This document shows, one piece after another, positions 51,181 through 63,500 of a stretch of 64,000 bases of DNA. A program made the translations under genes and the position numbers. The stretch is taken from contig VFFE01007028.1 of NCBI GenBank assembly GCA_008921705.1, positions 931,297 to 995,296 on the forward strand. The letters are read 5' to 3'. The stretch comes from Burhinus oedicnemus. Its lineage: Eukaryota > Chordata > Aves > Charadriiformes > Burhinidae. The notes beneath the pieces are model-generated. The model ran no database searches. It saw only the letters and a program-made list of their open reading frames with translations, and was not told the DNA's origin. Each line of letters starts with the position of its first letter. Within the stretch, counting starts at the first letter, position 1.

Positions 51181-54100
51181 GGATGCTACCCAACTGCTTT
51201 CCCGACAAGCCAAATCGCTTATCTAACCAGCTGGCACCGGCTACGCATCACTGTACCAACAGCTTGTGTAAATCTAGCTTCCTCCTTCACTCAGCTGCTA
51301 AGCTAATTTAAAAGGCAGTAAACAGGTGTTCCTGATAACGACTCTTCAATATAAACAATTGCAAAGGTAGCAAGCTTGTGAGAGAGTCTTTCTATTGTTT
51401 GTGATTTTTCTATGAAAGGTAGGAGCACCTCCTTCACATAGGTAGTTCCCAACACCTGTGTGATTAATTATTTTCTTGTATAGGACTGCATCAGATGTTC
51501 CCCTCTGTTCTCTCACCACTAGAAAAAAAACAACTAAATCACTTCGAGTGTATAAAAAATTTGAAATTTACCTATTTTGTTGCAGATAAAGAGAAATAGG
51601 GGAATAAGCCTGCTAAATTTTGGAGCAGGATGCCTTTATACACTGTCAGATGGTAATACCTTCTCACGCTGCCCTGTGATTTTTATTTTTTCTTCAGTCA
51701 GGGGAGTGCTTGTACTATTACAAATAAGGAAATACCTTGAAATGGGTATTGTACCACTGGAACAGTCCTGGTAATGTGCTAATTTATGTTTTTCTGGGAG
51801 GTGCTTTAAACTGACTAGCATAAACTCATGGTTTTACTGGCAAGATGCAAAACTCAATATGCAAAGGATAGACCAATTCCAGTTTAAAGGTATCAACCTG
51901 AACACAGTCTTAAAAACTAAAAACGTTATGCTGTTTATTGCTCAGTGTTAACTCTGCCTTTTCAATGTACTCATTACTGAATGATGTTTAAAATGGAAGA
52001 GAAAAAAGCCTTCTATAAAAATATAGATGCGAAAGAAAAGACGCAAAGATACTGAAAAGTATATATCCTTAAGTTTCCTCTTTCATTTAAGATCAGAAAA
52101 TAGACACATCTGAGCTACATTTTGACATTTTAACTGTGTTAAAATCAGATATTTTATACAAAGCACACTACTAAGTATAACCATGCTGAAACATTACAGC
52201 CTAAACATATAGCATTTAATGTTTATACTAAAGATATACTATGTAAAACAAATTACAGGTCAGACTCAGTGTTTGTAACTACAAGCAAGACTGTGGAAAC
52301 CCAGGACATCAGGCATGTGCTTGCTAGAAGGCGTTTAGGGAGGAAGAGGAGACATCAAGATTCACAACAAATCTTCACAGAATCATATAACATTTTAATG
52401 GCTGATTTTCTTGTGTATTCTCAGATATGTCACTTCTGTGTCAGCCATCTATTTACATTTCCAGAGAGAATGGCTCAAATATTTGCAGGTGACATTTTGG
52501 TGTTGTCTGGAAGGTAGCAATATATCTGAGGATGAGGAAGGGTTTGCTGAGTAGGCTTAAAGGGTAAGTGTAAGCCTGGAAGGATGCTTGCTTCTTGTGC
52601 TGCGCTGGACGGCAAGTGGTAGCTGCTCAGGACAATGTGCTACTTTTCCACATCCCAGATGAACGCTGTCTGGGCTATCGCCTCTGCCACAGGCTGCAGA
52701 GCTACATTCAGAGGCTTCAGAAGTGCCGTTTTCCATGCATCCGAGCTGAGCGTGTGGAGCAGGTTGTGTGATCTCCACCCTGTGCAGGATTGTACCACTG
52801 GTAAAATGGGTTATTCAAAGAGCAGACGAGTCCCTTTTGTGCACTCCTCTGATGTCTGGTAAGCCCTTGTGATTGCACAGTTCTTCCACGTTATTTTTCT
52901 TAGCTGGTCAGTTGATATTTATTGACTACCTTTTTGGTGGAGGAGGGGTACTAGAAAGCACTTGGTCCATCCATGCTGAAGAACTGGGCCAGCGTTCCCA
53001 GTGTGTATCTCAGAGTAACTTTGATTACAGATATGCATGACATTTAGGATCTTTTCAGGATCTTGAAAAATTGACAAAGTGAGCAAGACATTTCTATCAC
53101 TTGTGTAACACGGGAGAGGTCATCAGTATCTTTCTCTTCTCTGTTCCAACATGGTTATATGCTTGCTTTTTAAGGTATCTTTTTGAGTCTTCTGGCAGGC
53201 AGCTTGAGAACTGCTGCAGCTACTCTCGGCCTTACTAAAAGCAGCAGTAGCAAAAAATTCAGAAGATAGTCTTACCATGCTGCTACTTGGCAAAATCAGT
53301 ATCAGGTACAGGAGGAATTTTCTGGACTGCGGTAAAAGCAATCCAAACTCCCTGCTGTCAGATGTCAAGTAAGAATGGTTTTAACAAACACTTTGCCAGT
53401 AAGTAGTACGTGCATGCTTTCCATTCCTGATAAACCTCATTATCATTTTTTTATGGCATGCAGCATGGTGTAAAACACTGTATAGGATCACCTTTAGACT
53501 AGCGTACGTTTTGTGGCTGGCTGTAGCTAGATAAAGTAAGGAAGGCATGGAAAAAGGCAGGGTGAAGGGAACAGGTCAGACATAAAAGTCAGTAGAAGTT
53601 TAGTTTTGTCTTTCACACAAACAGGCCTAAAACGTCTTGTAGTGTTGACATGAGGCAGGTACAGAGTACAGTGATGGTAATGATGGTAATAAGTGCAGAT
53701 GCGAATATTATGTCCGAAGAATAGAGAATGCTGAGAGAGAAAGTTTCCTGTGAGATTTGCAAAGATACAAAAAGCCAGACAGGAGAGAGTTGGCTGCTCT
53801 CGGTGGAAGAGGCTACAAAGAAAGCCGTTGCACAAATTTATGGGAATAGCTGAGGGCATAGAGGAAGATCAGTGCAAAAACTGAGGAGATAAAATCTGTG
53901 AGGTAGGTAGTGGTAAGACATGAGGGAAATCTTAGAAAGGATAAGTATTTGACAACTCAGTGTTGAAATGAGTTGAATAAACCATAGCTGGCATTCTTAC
54001 ACGCCAGCATTTCAGATTTGAGCAGCCACGCTGCACTATGCAGGAGTCAGCAACTAGCAAAGAAAACAAGCGCCAGGTCAGATATAAGAACAAGCGTCTG

Positions 54101-55494
54101 CTGTGACCCTCCTCAGAAGTAAAAATCTAGCACAGAAAGTATGCGGGAAGAGATTTGCGACCTACACACGTCTTTACATGTTTTACGGACACTTCCCCAA
54201 AATGGAATATTAAAGCAGCTGCTGAAAGGCTGACATTTGATGTTACTGTAGCCTGTCAGACACAGGCTAGCTTGGGGCTAGTATATATGCCCAGTCATAT
54301 TTCACTCACACATTACATTAAAGTTCCACTTATAAATTAGTTTAAAAGGATTAATTGATGGTTAGTATGAATTTTAAACATACTGAGTAAATAGCAGTAT
54401 GTACATAATTACAAGCACACCCGTGGAACGTGTTGGTGATGGTTATAAACAACCTAGTATGGTACTCAATGAATGGATAATTGTTTTATCAAGTTTCTAT
54501 AGTTTACTTTAATAGAGAGTGTGACTACAGTTTTATACCCCAGTGATTAGCCTGTTACCCGGTGCTTGTATATCCTTCTTTGGCTTTTCTGCTTCTTTAG
54601 AGACGACTGCTGACTTACAAGAACTGTGATAAAATCAAGCTCCCTGTTTCCCCCAGGTGACACTGTGCGTGTGACTGAGGATCAGATTTAACACAAGAGC
54701 CTGTCATCAGCCTTGTTTAGAGGCAAACGGACAGCACCGGCTCTGTATGGTGCGTGATAGTTCTTCAATGAACTGGCCCAAAGCAAAGGCCAGACTCTAA
54801 TAATATTTGTGATCTGGCTGGAAATATGGAAGTCTGCTTGCATTTAGATTTAGTTTAAAGTGCTGTTTTCAAGTGGCTGTGAAATGAACTGCGATAAGGA
54901 TAAGGACCTGCTTTGAGCTGTCAGTTTGGTCTGAAACAAATTGTAATAGTGCAGGCAGTGCTGGGTAGACACATAATTTCTGCACAGTTTGAGAGAGGAG
55001 CATTTTAGCGCAGGAACTAAAGAAATATTATCATTTTATATGAAAGCTGCTTATTTCAGACAATATCAAACTAATCTTAATTGGATGGATGTCGTTAAGC
55101 AGGTGGTCGTTACTGCCGATATTCCTCTGTGTTTTCGTTTGTTTTCTGATTGGAAATGAAGGAAGATTTCTGTACCTGACTTTTTCCACTTGAGGTTCTT
55201 GGTGACGTGACTTCTCACTGGAGCTGGGAGGCAGTCACTCTGGATTTTTTGAAAACGAGTGACCATAATAACTGAATTGCACTAGAGAAAGAGAAAGGAT
55301 AATAATTGATTACTTTGGGGGAAGTTGCCTTTGTTGAATGAGAAGTGTAAAATGAATCCTGGGACAGTTGTTTTACCGTGCGTGCTACTTCTTTGGAGGT
55401 TCTAATTGGCTGATGCCTACACAGTGTGTGGAAATTTCAATGCATGTGAAACATTTCCTCCTTAGGAAACAGTCCACAACCTGTGGTTTAGTCC
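51181..55494. other. Spacer between KCNK16 3' end and KCNK17 promoter
   Basis: About 4.3 kb of AT-rich sequence separates the KCNK16 poly(A) signal from the CpG island. The only repeat noticed is a two-copy ATGGTAATG near 53670. Upstream control elements of KCNK17 would be expected here, but none can be named. Confidence 0.6.
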
Positions 55495-55500
55495 TTTATT
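55495..55500 (-). terminator. KCNK16 poly(A) signal (AATAAA)
   Basis: TTTATT on the plus strand reads AATAAA on the gene strand, about 70 bases after the KCNK16 stop. A GT-rich stretch (GGTTGTGGACTGTTT) follows about 20 bases downstream, as expected for a cleavage site. This implies a very short 3' UTR. Confidence 0.65.
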
Positions 55501-55569
55501 CACAGGGCTTGCTTAGCGTGAGATAGAGATGAAAGATATGCTTTCAAGACTGCTTTCTGTGTACCTTGC

Positions 55570-55793
55570 TCAGCTGGGGATGTGGATTCTAGGCTGCTCA
55601 GGTTCATCTTCCAATTTGATTGTGGCTCCTTCTGCCAAGCTTAAGTCAGGCTTGTGCCACTTTAGCTGAAGGAATTTTTCCATCAAGTCAGCTCCCACAT
55701 TGAAGACCAGAGCCAGCCAGGCCAAGCCAAAAACAATCCAAATCGCAGTTAGGCTCCTGTACACTGGGATATAGTGCTTGTTGGGGTTTGTGC
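55570..55793 (-). CDS. KCNK16: KCNK16 coding exon 5 (TM4, C-terminus, stop)
   Basis: The exon begins after TTTTTCAG with GC, completing Gly, then TNPNKHYIPVYRSLTAIW, TM4 (IVFGLAWLALVFNVGADL) and a 35-residue acidic/basic tail. The stop is TGA at 55570-55572. The tail is shorter than in human TALK-1 and lacks its Arg/Gly-rich stretch, as expected for the fast-evolving C-terminus. Confidence 0.95.
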
Positions 55794-58700
55794 CTGAAAA
55801 ATCAAGGAAACTTTGCATATTAATCTTGACAGCTTTGGTCTGCCAGACAACATACATGCTCATTCACCCTCTCCACCCCATGCAAAAGTGTATGTTTAAC
55901 AAGTTTGATCTGTGAGTGTCTTTTTTTTTTTTTTTTCCTCTTGTTCCAACTCTTAGATTAAGCTTAGGACGGTTGACATCAAATCTCTGAAGCCAAGGCT
56001 ATATAATAAAAATATCATGTCGACTGATAATCAGGGATGCACAAAGTGTTCCTAGCCAGTGACAAAGAAAAAAATCATCTTGGAAACCCAGCGTTGAATC
56101 ATATTAGCCATATTTTACTCAAGAGACACACAGGGGATCTCAGATGGTTTCGAAAGATACGATTTACTACCTGAGTGATATGGTAACTGCTTTTTGTAGG
56201 GTGATGTACCTCAGTAAGCAGGGTTCAGAATCCCCTGGAGAATATTACATGTGAAATGCAGCCATTTTAAGTAAGCGGTTATGAGAATCTTAATCCCCAG
56301 TTTGATATTTCCACAGCATGGACAATCGGTGCAGCTGATACAGACAAAGGACAGCACCACAGCCATCCATTTAGTCTCTGGCATCCGGGTCATGATGAAA
56401 CTCCACAGTGCCCATACTCAGCATGGGATGGGCTTTTATCTCCTTTTGGGACATATTTACAACCTCTAGGAGAGGAGAGCTACTACTCGTGAAGTAACAG
56501 GCCCTAGTGTTTTTAACAAATAAACACACTATACATAATTTGTTAAGAGCATTTGTTCAAATAAGTGGGGGGAAAAATAGCCCCTCATGTGCCTCTACTG
56601 CTATGTCTCAGCCTACGTCTCTGAGGACTGTGTAATCTCACTGGGTTTGTTTTCTTTCACAGGTGTCCTGGGGTTGTCAGTAATATTCTCCCCACTGTAA
56701 CTACTGATCATTTAATATTTGATGTGATTTCTTATTGGGAATGGTAGGCGCTTGCTGAAACAAATCACTGTCAGGAGAGGGTGCTTCAAAGGCTTAATAG
56801 TGACAAAGAGATTTCATTTATATTCCACCTGTCCCTCATGGATCACATTCATACCAGCTTGGACATAGTCGCTGTTGAATGGGTGTTCAGTGGCATATGT
56901 GAAACGAGTTTGGTGACTCTCAGCTTGGCTGCCAAGAGAAAAATGCCCATGTCATATAATACATTAGCTCATTATTACCAGTCTGGCTCAGCTCGCTTAT
57001 GTACCAGATTTATAACAGAATGGATATTTACGCTCCTGGTATTTAGCTTTATACTAGAGTAACTAATTTCAACAAAGCTCAATCCAGTTCACCTTATTAC
57101 CTACTACATAGTCCCCAAATCCAATGGTGCTCAGGGTGATGAAGGTGAAGTAAAAGCCTTCTCCGTAGCTCCAGCCTTCTACGTAACTGAAGACCAATGG
57201 TGGGAACACTAGAAACAGCAGGGTCCCAGTGGTCAGGAAGACGGCCACTGCCAGTGTTTGAACAACCTGAAAGATAAAAGGAAGATGGCAGCTAAATGGC
57301 ACTGAGCAGTTGCCTAGTGGAAATTGCTGGATCTGTTTTGCTCTTGAATCACAAACCCACTCCAGCTGGGAGCAATGTCCAAAAAAGGAAAAAAGGAAGG
57401 ATAAACCAATGCTTCCATGCAATGCAGACTGACCTCGCTGTTTACCCTGCAAATAGATATTGTACCTAATCATGAATCCAAAAAACCTCAAAATTAGGAA
57501 AAAAAAGAGAATTTTTTTTTCAGCTTTTTGCAATGAGTTTTTACATATGTTTAAGTCATGTTTTCAAACTTATTATGGCAACCACAGGAATGAAATACTC
57601 ACTTTACAATTTCAATTCAAGTGGAGATGCTCTTGTAATCAATTGGCTCCTATCTTTGAGGAAAATCATCAAGTATTGCATAAGTCATGATAAAAAGATT
57701 GGCAAGAACAAATTAGGGTTCTCCTCACCACCATGACTGCTTCCAAAGATTTATAAAGTGGCTTGCAAGAGCTCAGCCAAAAAAATGTTTGGATGAAATC
57801 TAAATGAAGTCTGTTTGCCTGCTTTTATTTTTAACTTTGAAGTATTCAGATCAGAACTGTTTTCTGTCAGCACAGGGCAGATCTGTGTCTCTCAGTACAA
57901 ACGTCTGCCTTCTGGGAGATAAGTTACAGCATATGCGGCTCCAATAGATAGGTACACAGAATGGTCAGTGGACAGGTCGTGACAGGGGATTTTAGGATTG
58001 AGGATCAGGAACGCATGGATTTCCAGGGAACACAATCTGGTGAACTTTTGACTGGTGATGCAAACTCATTGCAATTGTTTAAAAATGCCCTCAAGGGCAT
58101 TCAAACCAGAGGATGATTTTCTATGCATGTGCCTATTGTGACTGGATGAAAAGCCAAACCACTGTTTATAAAGTGGAAGGTCCAGGTATTGTGTTTTTCT
58201 TTCTCTCTCTGTATTATCTCACATATAAAATAGTCCACTGAGCTTAAGAAACTTGGCGTAAGCCTACTGGGTGACTTTGACAAATCACTTATTATGTACC
58301 ATGTCTCTCCAGCTGTATAATAATACTTACCTCATTTGCAATGCACTTTGAGAATTACTGGTCAACATGGTTATAGTTGATATCTGTTCTCATTTAGTTC
58401 ATTCCAGAAGTGTGATAGCTTTTAATTAGATCATAAAGTTGGCATAAAATTTTATGCTGAAATGCACACTATTACTTTTTGCCCTGGCTTTTAAGAACTT
58501 TCTGGTACAAACCTACAACACAGGGGACAGTACGTCAGGAATGAAGAAGAACTGATTATGGTTAATTTCCCAAAGCATGATTAAATTGTATTTAAAAGGA
58601 GATGAACAAACTTTCTGGAAGAGGCTGTTCAGAGTGAACAAGCAGATACAGCTCCAAAGCTTTGTCTGATCATAGGAGTTCTGCCAGAAATGAGGTGTTA

Positions 58701-60519
58701 ATTCAGGAGTGAAAAGAAAAGAAAGAAAATAAAATCACATCCCTAAGGTGCTATTAGAAATCTCAGGAAAGATGCAGCTATACTAGCACGAAAATCCTTC
58801 TGGTGGTAGAGCTGCATGTCTTTGGGGAACAGACATAGGTAAGGCAGCTGAAGAACTTCTTGCTCATATAAACCAAGTCTGCATTTGACAGTACCTTTAT
58901 AGCTTTAACCAGCAAATCTTTCCAAGTGCAAGTGAAAAATGCAGTGACTCAGAAATTTTACAAATGAAAAAGAGAAGAAAACTCATGCCAGAACTCTGAA
59001 TGTTTCAACATATCTAACATATCTAATCTCCCTTTTCCCTAACTTAAGGGGTCAATTCATTGAACCTTTACTCAGAAACATGCACTAAATTTGTTATAAA
59101 TGACCTTCATGTATTTTCTGTTATCAGTGCTTCCTTTATTCCAATACATCTGGACTAGTTCAATGACTCACCAATAAACTATAACTAAGGAGAAGGAGTA
59201 TTTATTTACATTTCAAGAAAAGAAAAGGAAGGAAGTGCTAAATTGCTGGCACAATCAGGGAAGGCAATTCAAGACAGATTAGCAGTCTAATAAACATAAA
59301 TTCTCTTTGCACAGTATAGAGCTAGATTCTGGATAGATACTAGCATAGGCTAGATAATAAGAGCTTGATTCAGCAATGCATGTATGTGCGTGTATTCTGC
59401 TAAGGTCACCAGAGCTTAAGGACCCTGCTCAAAATTGAGGCAATGCTTGCTTAACAGTTTTGCTGAGTCAGGTTTTAAAAAGGCAGATCTAGAGTTCCTG
59501 AAGCAAAAGCAAATTGCTTTAAAGCTATCATAGATAAATACAGTATGTCAATTTTCCGATATAAAGAACTATGTAATTGCTGTGGTTGAGAAAAATATAG
59601 GCACACACAAGGAAACCCAATTTAGCAGCAGCAGTACCTATCTGAGAAGAGAACTTTAATTAGTTTTAAAATAGTGGAAATAAATGATAGACTGACACTG
59701 TACCTGGGCACGGCCTGGCTTTTGCACCCATCTTTCCAGGGTAATCAGATGAGCATTGAGGCCTTTCCCCAACTGATTAAGGAAGGCCAGGTTGAGCGGC
59801 ACTCCAAACAAGGCATAGAACACACAGAAGATCTGTCCTGCGACTGTGCTGGGGGACAGGTTACCATAACCTGGAAAAAAAGAAGAAAACAGCTACATGA
59901 AAAGGCTTTACAGTCAGGCTGCAGGCCATCATGGGAAGTTCTAGGCTTGGAAGCTCAACTATGTTAAGCTTCAGAAACCTGGGGACCTATGATTTTCTGC
60001 AATTAAATCTGCCTACAAATTGCCATAGCTTATGATAGAGCCCTGTGCATTCACTGCTACTAACAGAAAATTTAACATGAAAAACATTACTTTTAAAGAG
60101 TATTGTAATTTTCTATAGGTCTCTGATTTTGTGGTGAGTGCAACTGAGTGCTTCCAAGCAGCCTCAAGATGTGCTGTGCATGTGCACATATTGCACGTAC
60201 CAAGTAGGCACTCAGCTTTTTTTGCAGGTGAAATATGCTCGACACACAAGAATAACACTTATAATTAGAAACCAACAGAAAACCATAACCCACAGTACTC
60301 AAGGTTGTCTTGCAGGTGTATTCTGTCCACCAATTGTACATTTCTGGGGGCCTTATGGGACAGCTGGAGGAACCCCCAATTTGTAAGGAAAGAGAGTACC
60401 TCACCTATAGTAGTGACAACAGTTCCTGCAAAAAAGAAGGAGTTGCTGAAGTCCCAGTTACTGGGATTCGTAGAGTTTCCTTCTGGGTTGACCCCTTTTT
60501 CCCATGCTTCCATGAGGAC
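55570..60519 (-). CDS. KCNK16: KCNK16 (TALK-1) two-pore-domain K+ channel, exons 2-5, 5' partial
   Basis: Exons 60519-60405, 59870-59704, 57266-57101 and 55793-55570 join in frame (phases 1, 0, 1) to 223 residues, corresponding to human TALK-1 (309 residues) from the end of the cap helix to the C-terminus. TALK-1 is a K2P background K+ channel, known in mammals from pancreatic islet cells and opened by alkaline pH. Seen in partial numbering: MEAWEKGVNP with sequon N15-S-T; filter 1 TIGYG (37-41); TM2 in exon 3; TM3 in exon 4; filter 2 TIGFG (141-145); Arg162 aligned with TASK-2 Arg224; TM4; a short tail ending HIPS. TALK-1 identity rests on near-identity to GNSTNPSNWDF, SSFFFAGTVVTTIG and KHYISVYRSLAAIW of human. 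Leu43 corresponds to human Leu114, the residue reported mutated in a monogenic diabetes family. Exon 1, with the start codon and TM1, is missing and probably beyond 64000. Introns 2-4 are 534, 2437 and 1307 bases. Confidence 0.95.
57101..57266 (-). CDS. KCNK16: KCNK16 coding exon 4 (TM3 and pore 2)
   Basis: This 166-base exon has the acceptor TATCTTTCAG|GTTGTT and the donor GTAG|GTAATA. It encodes VVQTLAVAVFLTTGTLLFLV (TM3), PPLVFSYVEGWSYGEGFYF and the second pore [13 protein letters not shown] plus one base of Gly. The resemblance to human TALK-1 (SHVEGWSFSEGFYFAF) is close. Confidence 0.95.
58084..58101. repeat. Short perfect inverted repeat
   Basis: AATGCCCT and AGGGCATT are separated by two bases, giving an 18-base dyad in KCNK16 intron 3. 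It is too short to imply a function. Confidence 0.6.
59704..59870 (-). CDS. KCNK16: KCNK16 coding exon 3 (filter 1 end and TM2)
   Basis: This 167-base exon starts after TTTTTTCCAG with GT, completing Gly, then [13 protein letters not shown]2 (QIFCVFYALFGVPLNLAFLN) and LERWVQKPGRAQ. It ends at the donor CAG|GTACAG. FCVFYAL plus the LERW motif after TM2 matches TALK-1 (AIERWEDRP in human). [11 protein letters not shown] is identical to KCNK17, but the codons differ at many third positions, which argues against recent gene conversion. Confidence 0.95.
60405..60519 (-). CDS. KCNK16: KCNK16 coding exon 2 (pore helix 1)
   Basis: This 115-base exon has the acceptor CTGCCTCAG|GTCCTC and the donor ATAG|GTGAGG. 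It encodes VLMEAWEKGVNPEGNSTNP, then NWDFSNSFFFAGTVVTTI plus the first base of Gly. The upstream phase is 0, as in KCNK17, so exon 1 must end on a complete codon. Confidence 0.95.
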
Positions 60520-63500
60520 CTGAGGCAGAAGAGGTCAAAGGAGCAAAGATAAGCAACCAATTAGACCAAATCAGGAAGAATGTCAGAAAAAAAGAGAGAA
60601 GTAAATATTGCTTTCCATCTTGAGCAATAAACAGTGTAGATAACAGGGTAGAGTTTGACTAAAATGGCCTTGTGCTGACATGGTGATAGAAATGGAAATA
60701 GAGCTGGCCAGGAGCTTGAATTCTTGTCACTGGAGAACCGGCCATCGAAGTAGGATAGGTTCCATAATGAGTTGAAGGTGAAGGGAAAGGGAATGGAGGG
60801 AGTCCCCAAAGTGATCAAACAGGGAAAAGAAAGTGAAGTTTTGCCATGAAAAATAAAAGCAGTTCCTCTTCTCTCCTTACCTAGTCTAGTCATCTCATTC
60901 CAGTTTTTAACTTGGGCATGTATAAATGTATGGTTGTGTCTGTGGGGAGGGGCATGCAGAGCACGCTTATTTCTGTTTCCATTATATAAGTACTAGTGAG
61001 GATGAATTACTATTTTTGGCTAGGACTTCCCAATAATTTTCAATGAATATCAGGCTTCTCCTGGTCTGAAAGATTAGCTAGTGAAATATTCTCTGCTGTT
61101 CCACATAGCTCTTACCAGATGACCAAAACTATTACGTGCAAAAGAAGTGCTGGTCCTATTTATGCATCAAATATTGTGTTAGCTGCCTTAGTGAAGATTG
61201 TGTTCCTTTGGTCTCCCCGAGGATTTCTCTGAAGGAGACTGGTTACCTTCTGCTCAGTGGCTGGGGTTTCAAGATTCTCCTTGTTTGTTACATACCAATT
61301 TTGAGGTCCAGGTCACTGCCGTCATGATTTTGCCAAGTGCCTGAAGGAATTACTTGTTCATCTCTTCTAGAGACTTTTGTATAATGCCAGATATGAGCAG
61401 GATCCTGCAGCAACCTCAGCTTTAGTTGGTTCCAGGAGTATGAGACCAAAGAAGATATTCTTTCTTGATTCAAATGTAGACCACTGCCAGAAGGATTGCT
61501 TATCTGGTTAACATACCTACTACAAGGTATCTGATTTTGCATAGGTTCTGCAATATTAGGTGATCTGTCCTGGTGGATTGAGTACTTAAGTTTAATAGCT
61601 AATGTTATTCCTTCAGTACAAAATCCTACAGCATTGGTCAAGTCCATCAGATAGGGCTGCTAGGCATCATCACATGCGAGCTCATGATTCAAGTGCCAGC
61701 AGAGTTTCTTTTAAATATGACGAAGAACTTTACATTATCTGTTAAAAGTCTGTTCTTAGAATGGGAAGAATCTGACATCTAATTATCTAGAGTTTACAAT
61801 TTTATTTGCCGATTAGAAGGAACACACAGAAGCTACTGAGGTGTGTCTTTTCAAATGTCTAGAACAATCATAGGTTTAATTCATCCCTGTAAGGAACACT
61901 TGTCAGTTCTATCCATTTCAGTGCACAAGAGTTCAGAGGAGCTACATTCACATCATGAAAGCCAACATGGAAAAGTAAGGTAATGTTGAACACTTCAGAC
62001 AGTCTGACAAGGCCAGATTTCTTGGCATGATGGTTGCTTTTAAGTACAACGCCATGAAAGAAATGGCATCCTGGTGCCCAGGAGAATCATTCCTAAACAA
62101 ACAGGTTCATGTGGAACAGTTATAATGGCTTCTAGCTCCTTTCCACCTATACCTCAGTTAACAGTTATGGCTGGAGTGAGAACAGAGCAGCTGTTGAATG
62201 GTTGGTGAACATTAGCTGTTGCCTTTGGGAGCAGAAGTAGCCAGTAAGTAAAAGAAACATGCTATAATTTACAGTAAGAGTATGGAGCCTACATAAAGCT
62301 ATAGCAGGATGTGGAGAGAATAAAAGATGCCAGACATTTCTGCTCCTGTCCCCTTCCCAATGTACATTGCAGCCACTTGTGGTCATAGACAAGGATTTGG
62401 TCCTCTTGGTCAATATTTATATCAGTTCTTTGGGGCTGAAAAAGTATGGACATAATCAAAAGAGAGACTCAAAAAACCCCCTCATTACTCAATGTATCTG
62501 CTTCTCAGTTATGCTGTCAGAATGGCATAATTTCCTGACCAAAGTATGTTTGCCAGAGACACATTAGATCGCAGAGCTTAGATTTGCACTTTCCCAAAGC
62601 TCCAGGCTGTTCAGCTTAGGAGCTGCAGCTCAGGGCCACCTCTCAGCTAGGCATTTTTAGCCAACCAGAGCCAATGCAGTTGATGGACATGGAGTACCAA
62701 GAATTTGCTTCATGCACAAACAAGTCAACAAGTGGTAACTCTATTATTAGTGACAATGGATATGCAAAAAGAAACCCTGGTTTGATTCTCAGATTCCAGG
62801 ATTTAGGTTTAAAGACCTGGCAATAAGACAAGACACCTTATACTTGTCAGCTGAGCAGACTGAATCTAGTTAGCTGTGTCTCACCACAGCATGAATACTG
62901 TCACTGTTCAGACTGGAACTTCTGACATGATAAACAGACCTCCTTAACCATATAATTAAAAAGTACAGATAGATGATTTCTTCCTTGCATTATTTTTAGA
63001 GATTTGATATGGAAAGACTTCTATTCCCCGCTATTAGTAAGAGTTGGACACATTTCTTACGAGGTCTTATAAATGACAGGTGAGTCAGAGGGCACCTGTG
63101 CTTACCTTTACCTTGAGGATCATCAAGTCCAAGTACTTTGAAGCTTGGTTCATTGTAGATGATAATCTAGTGCCCTCAGCCGGTTTTGTATGGAACAGCT
63201 TACAAGTGAAATGTATCTAATTCAGCAGAGAGGCAGCAAAACGTGATTCTCTGAGTGGCCCGGCGGTGCTAAGGAAGCTCCACTGAAGCTAGAGAGAGAG
63301 GAGAATCTGGACATCTGTGAAACCTCCCTAAAGTTTCTAGGATACCAGAGATTTAACTAAACCTTTCAATCTGATGACGTGTCCCAATTTGGTTTAGAAT
63401 GAGAATCAGGGTTTTCTTCTCTACCATCATTGTTACAGAGCTAAGAGAAAGACAGGTAACATCACCAACTGGTGAAGCTGAGAAAACAGACATGTTTTTA

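Noticed and set aside
50393..51226. 277-codon open frame on the plus strand across the CpG island
   Set aside because: It is antisense to KCNK17 exon 1, and its length follows from the scarcity of stop codons in very GC-rich DNA. The product is Pro/Arg/Ala low complexity with no domain.
63090..63160. Minus-strand ATG frame reading MNQASKYLDLMILKVK followed by GTAAGC, considered as KCNK16 exon 1
   Set aside because: It lacks TM1 and the N-x-T-C-L cap motif and is far too short. The donor-like sequence alone is not evidence of an exon.
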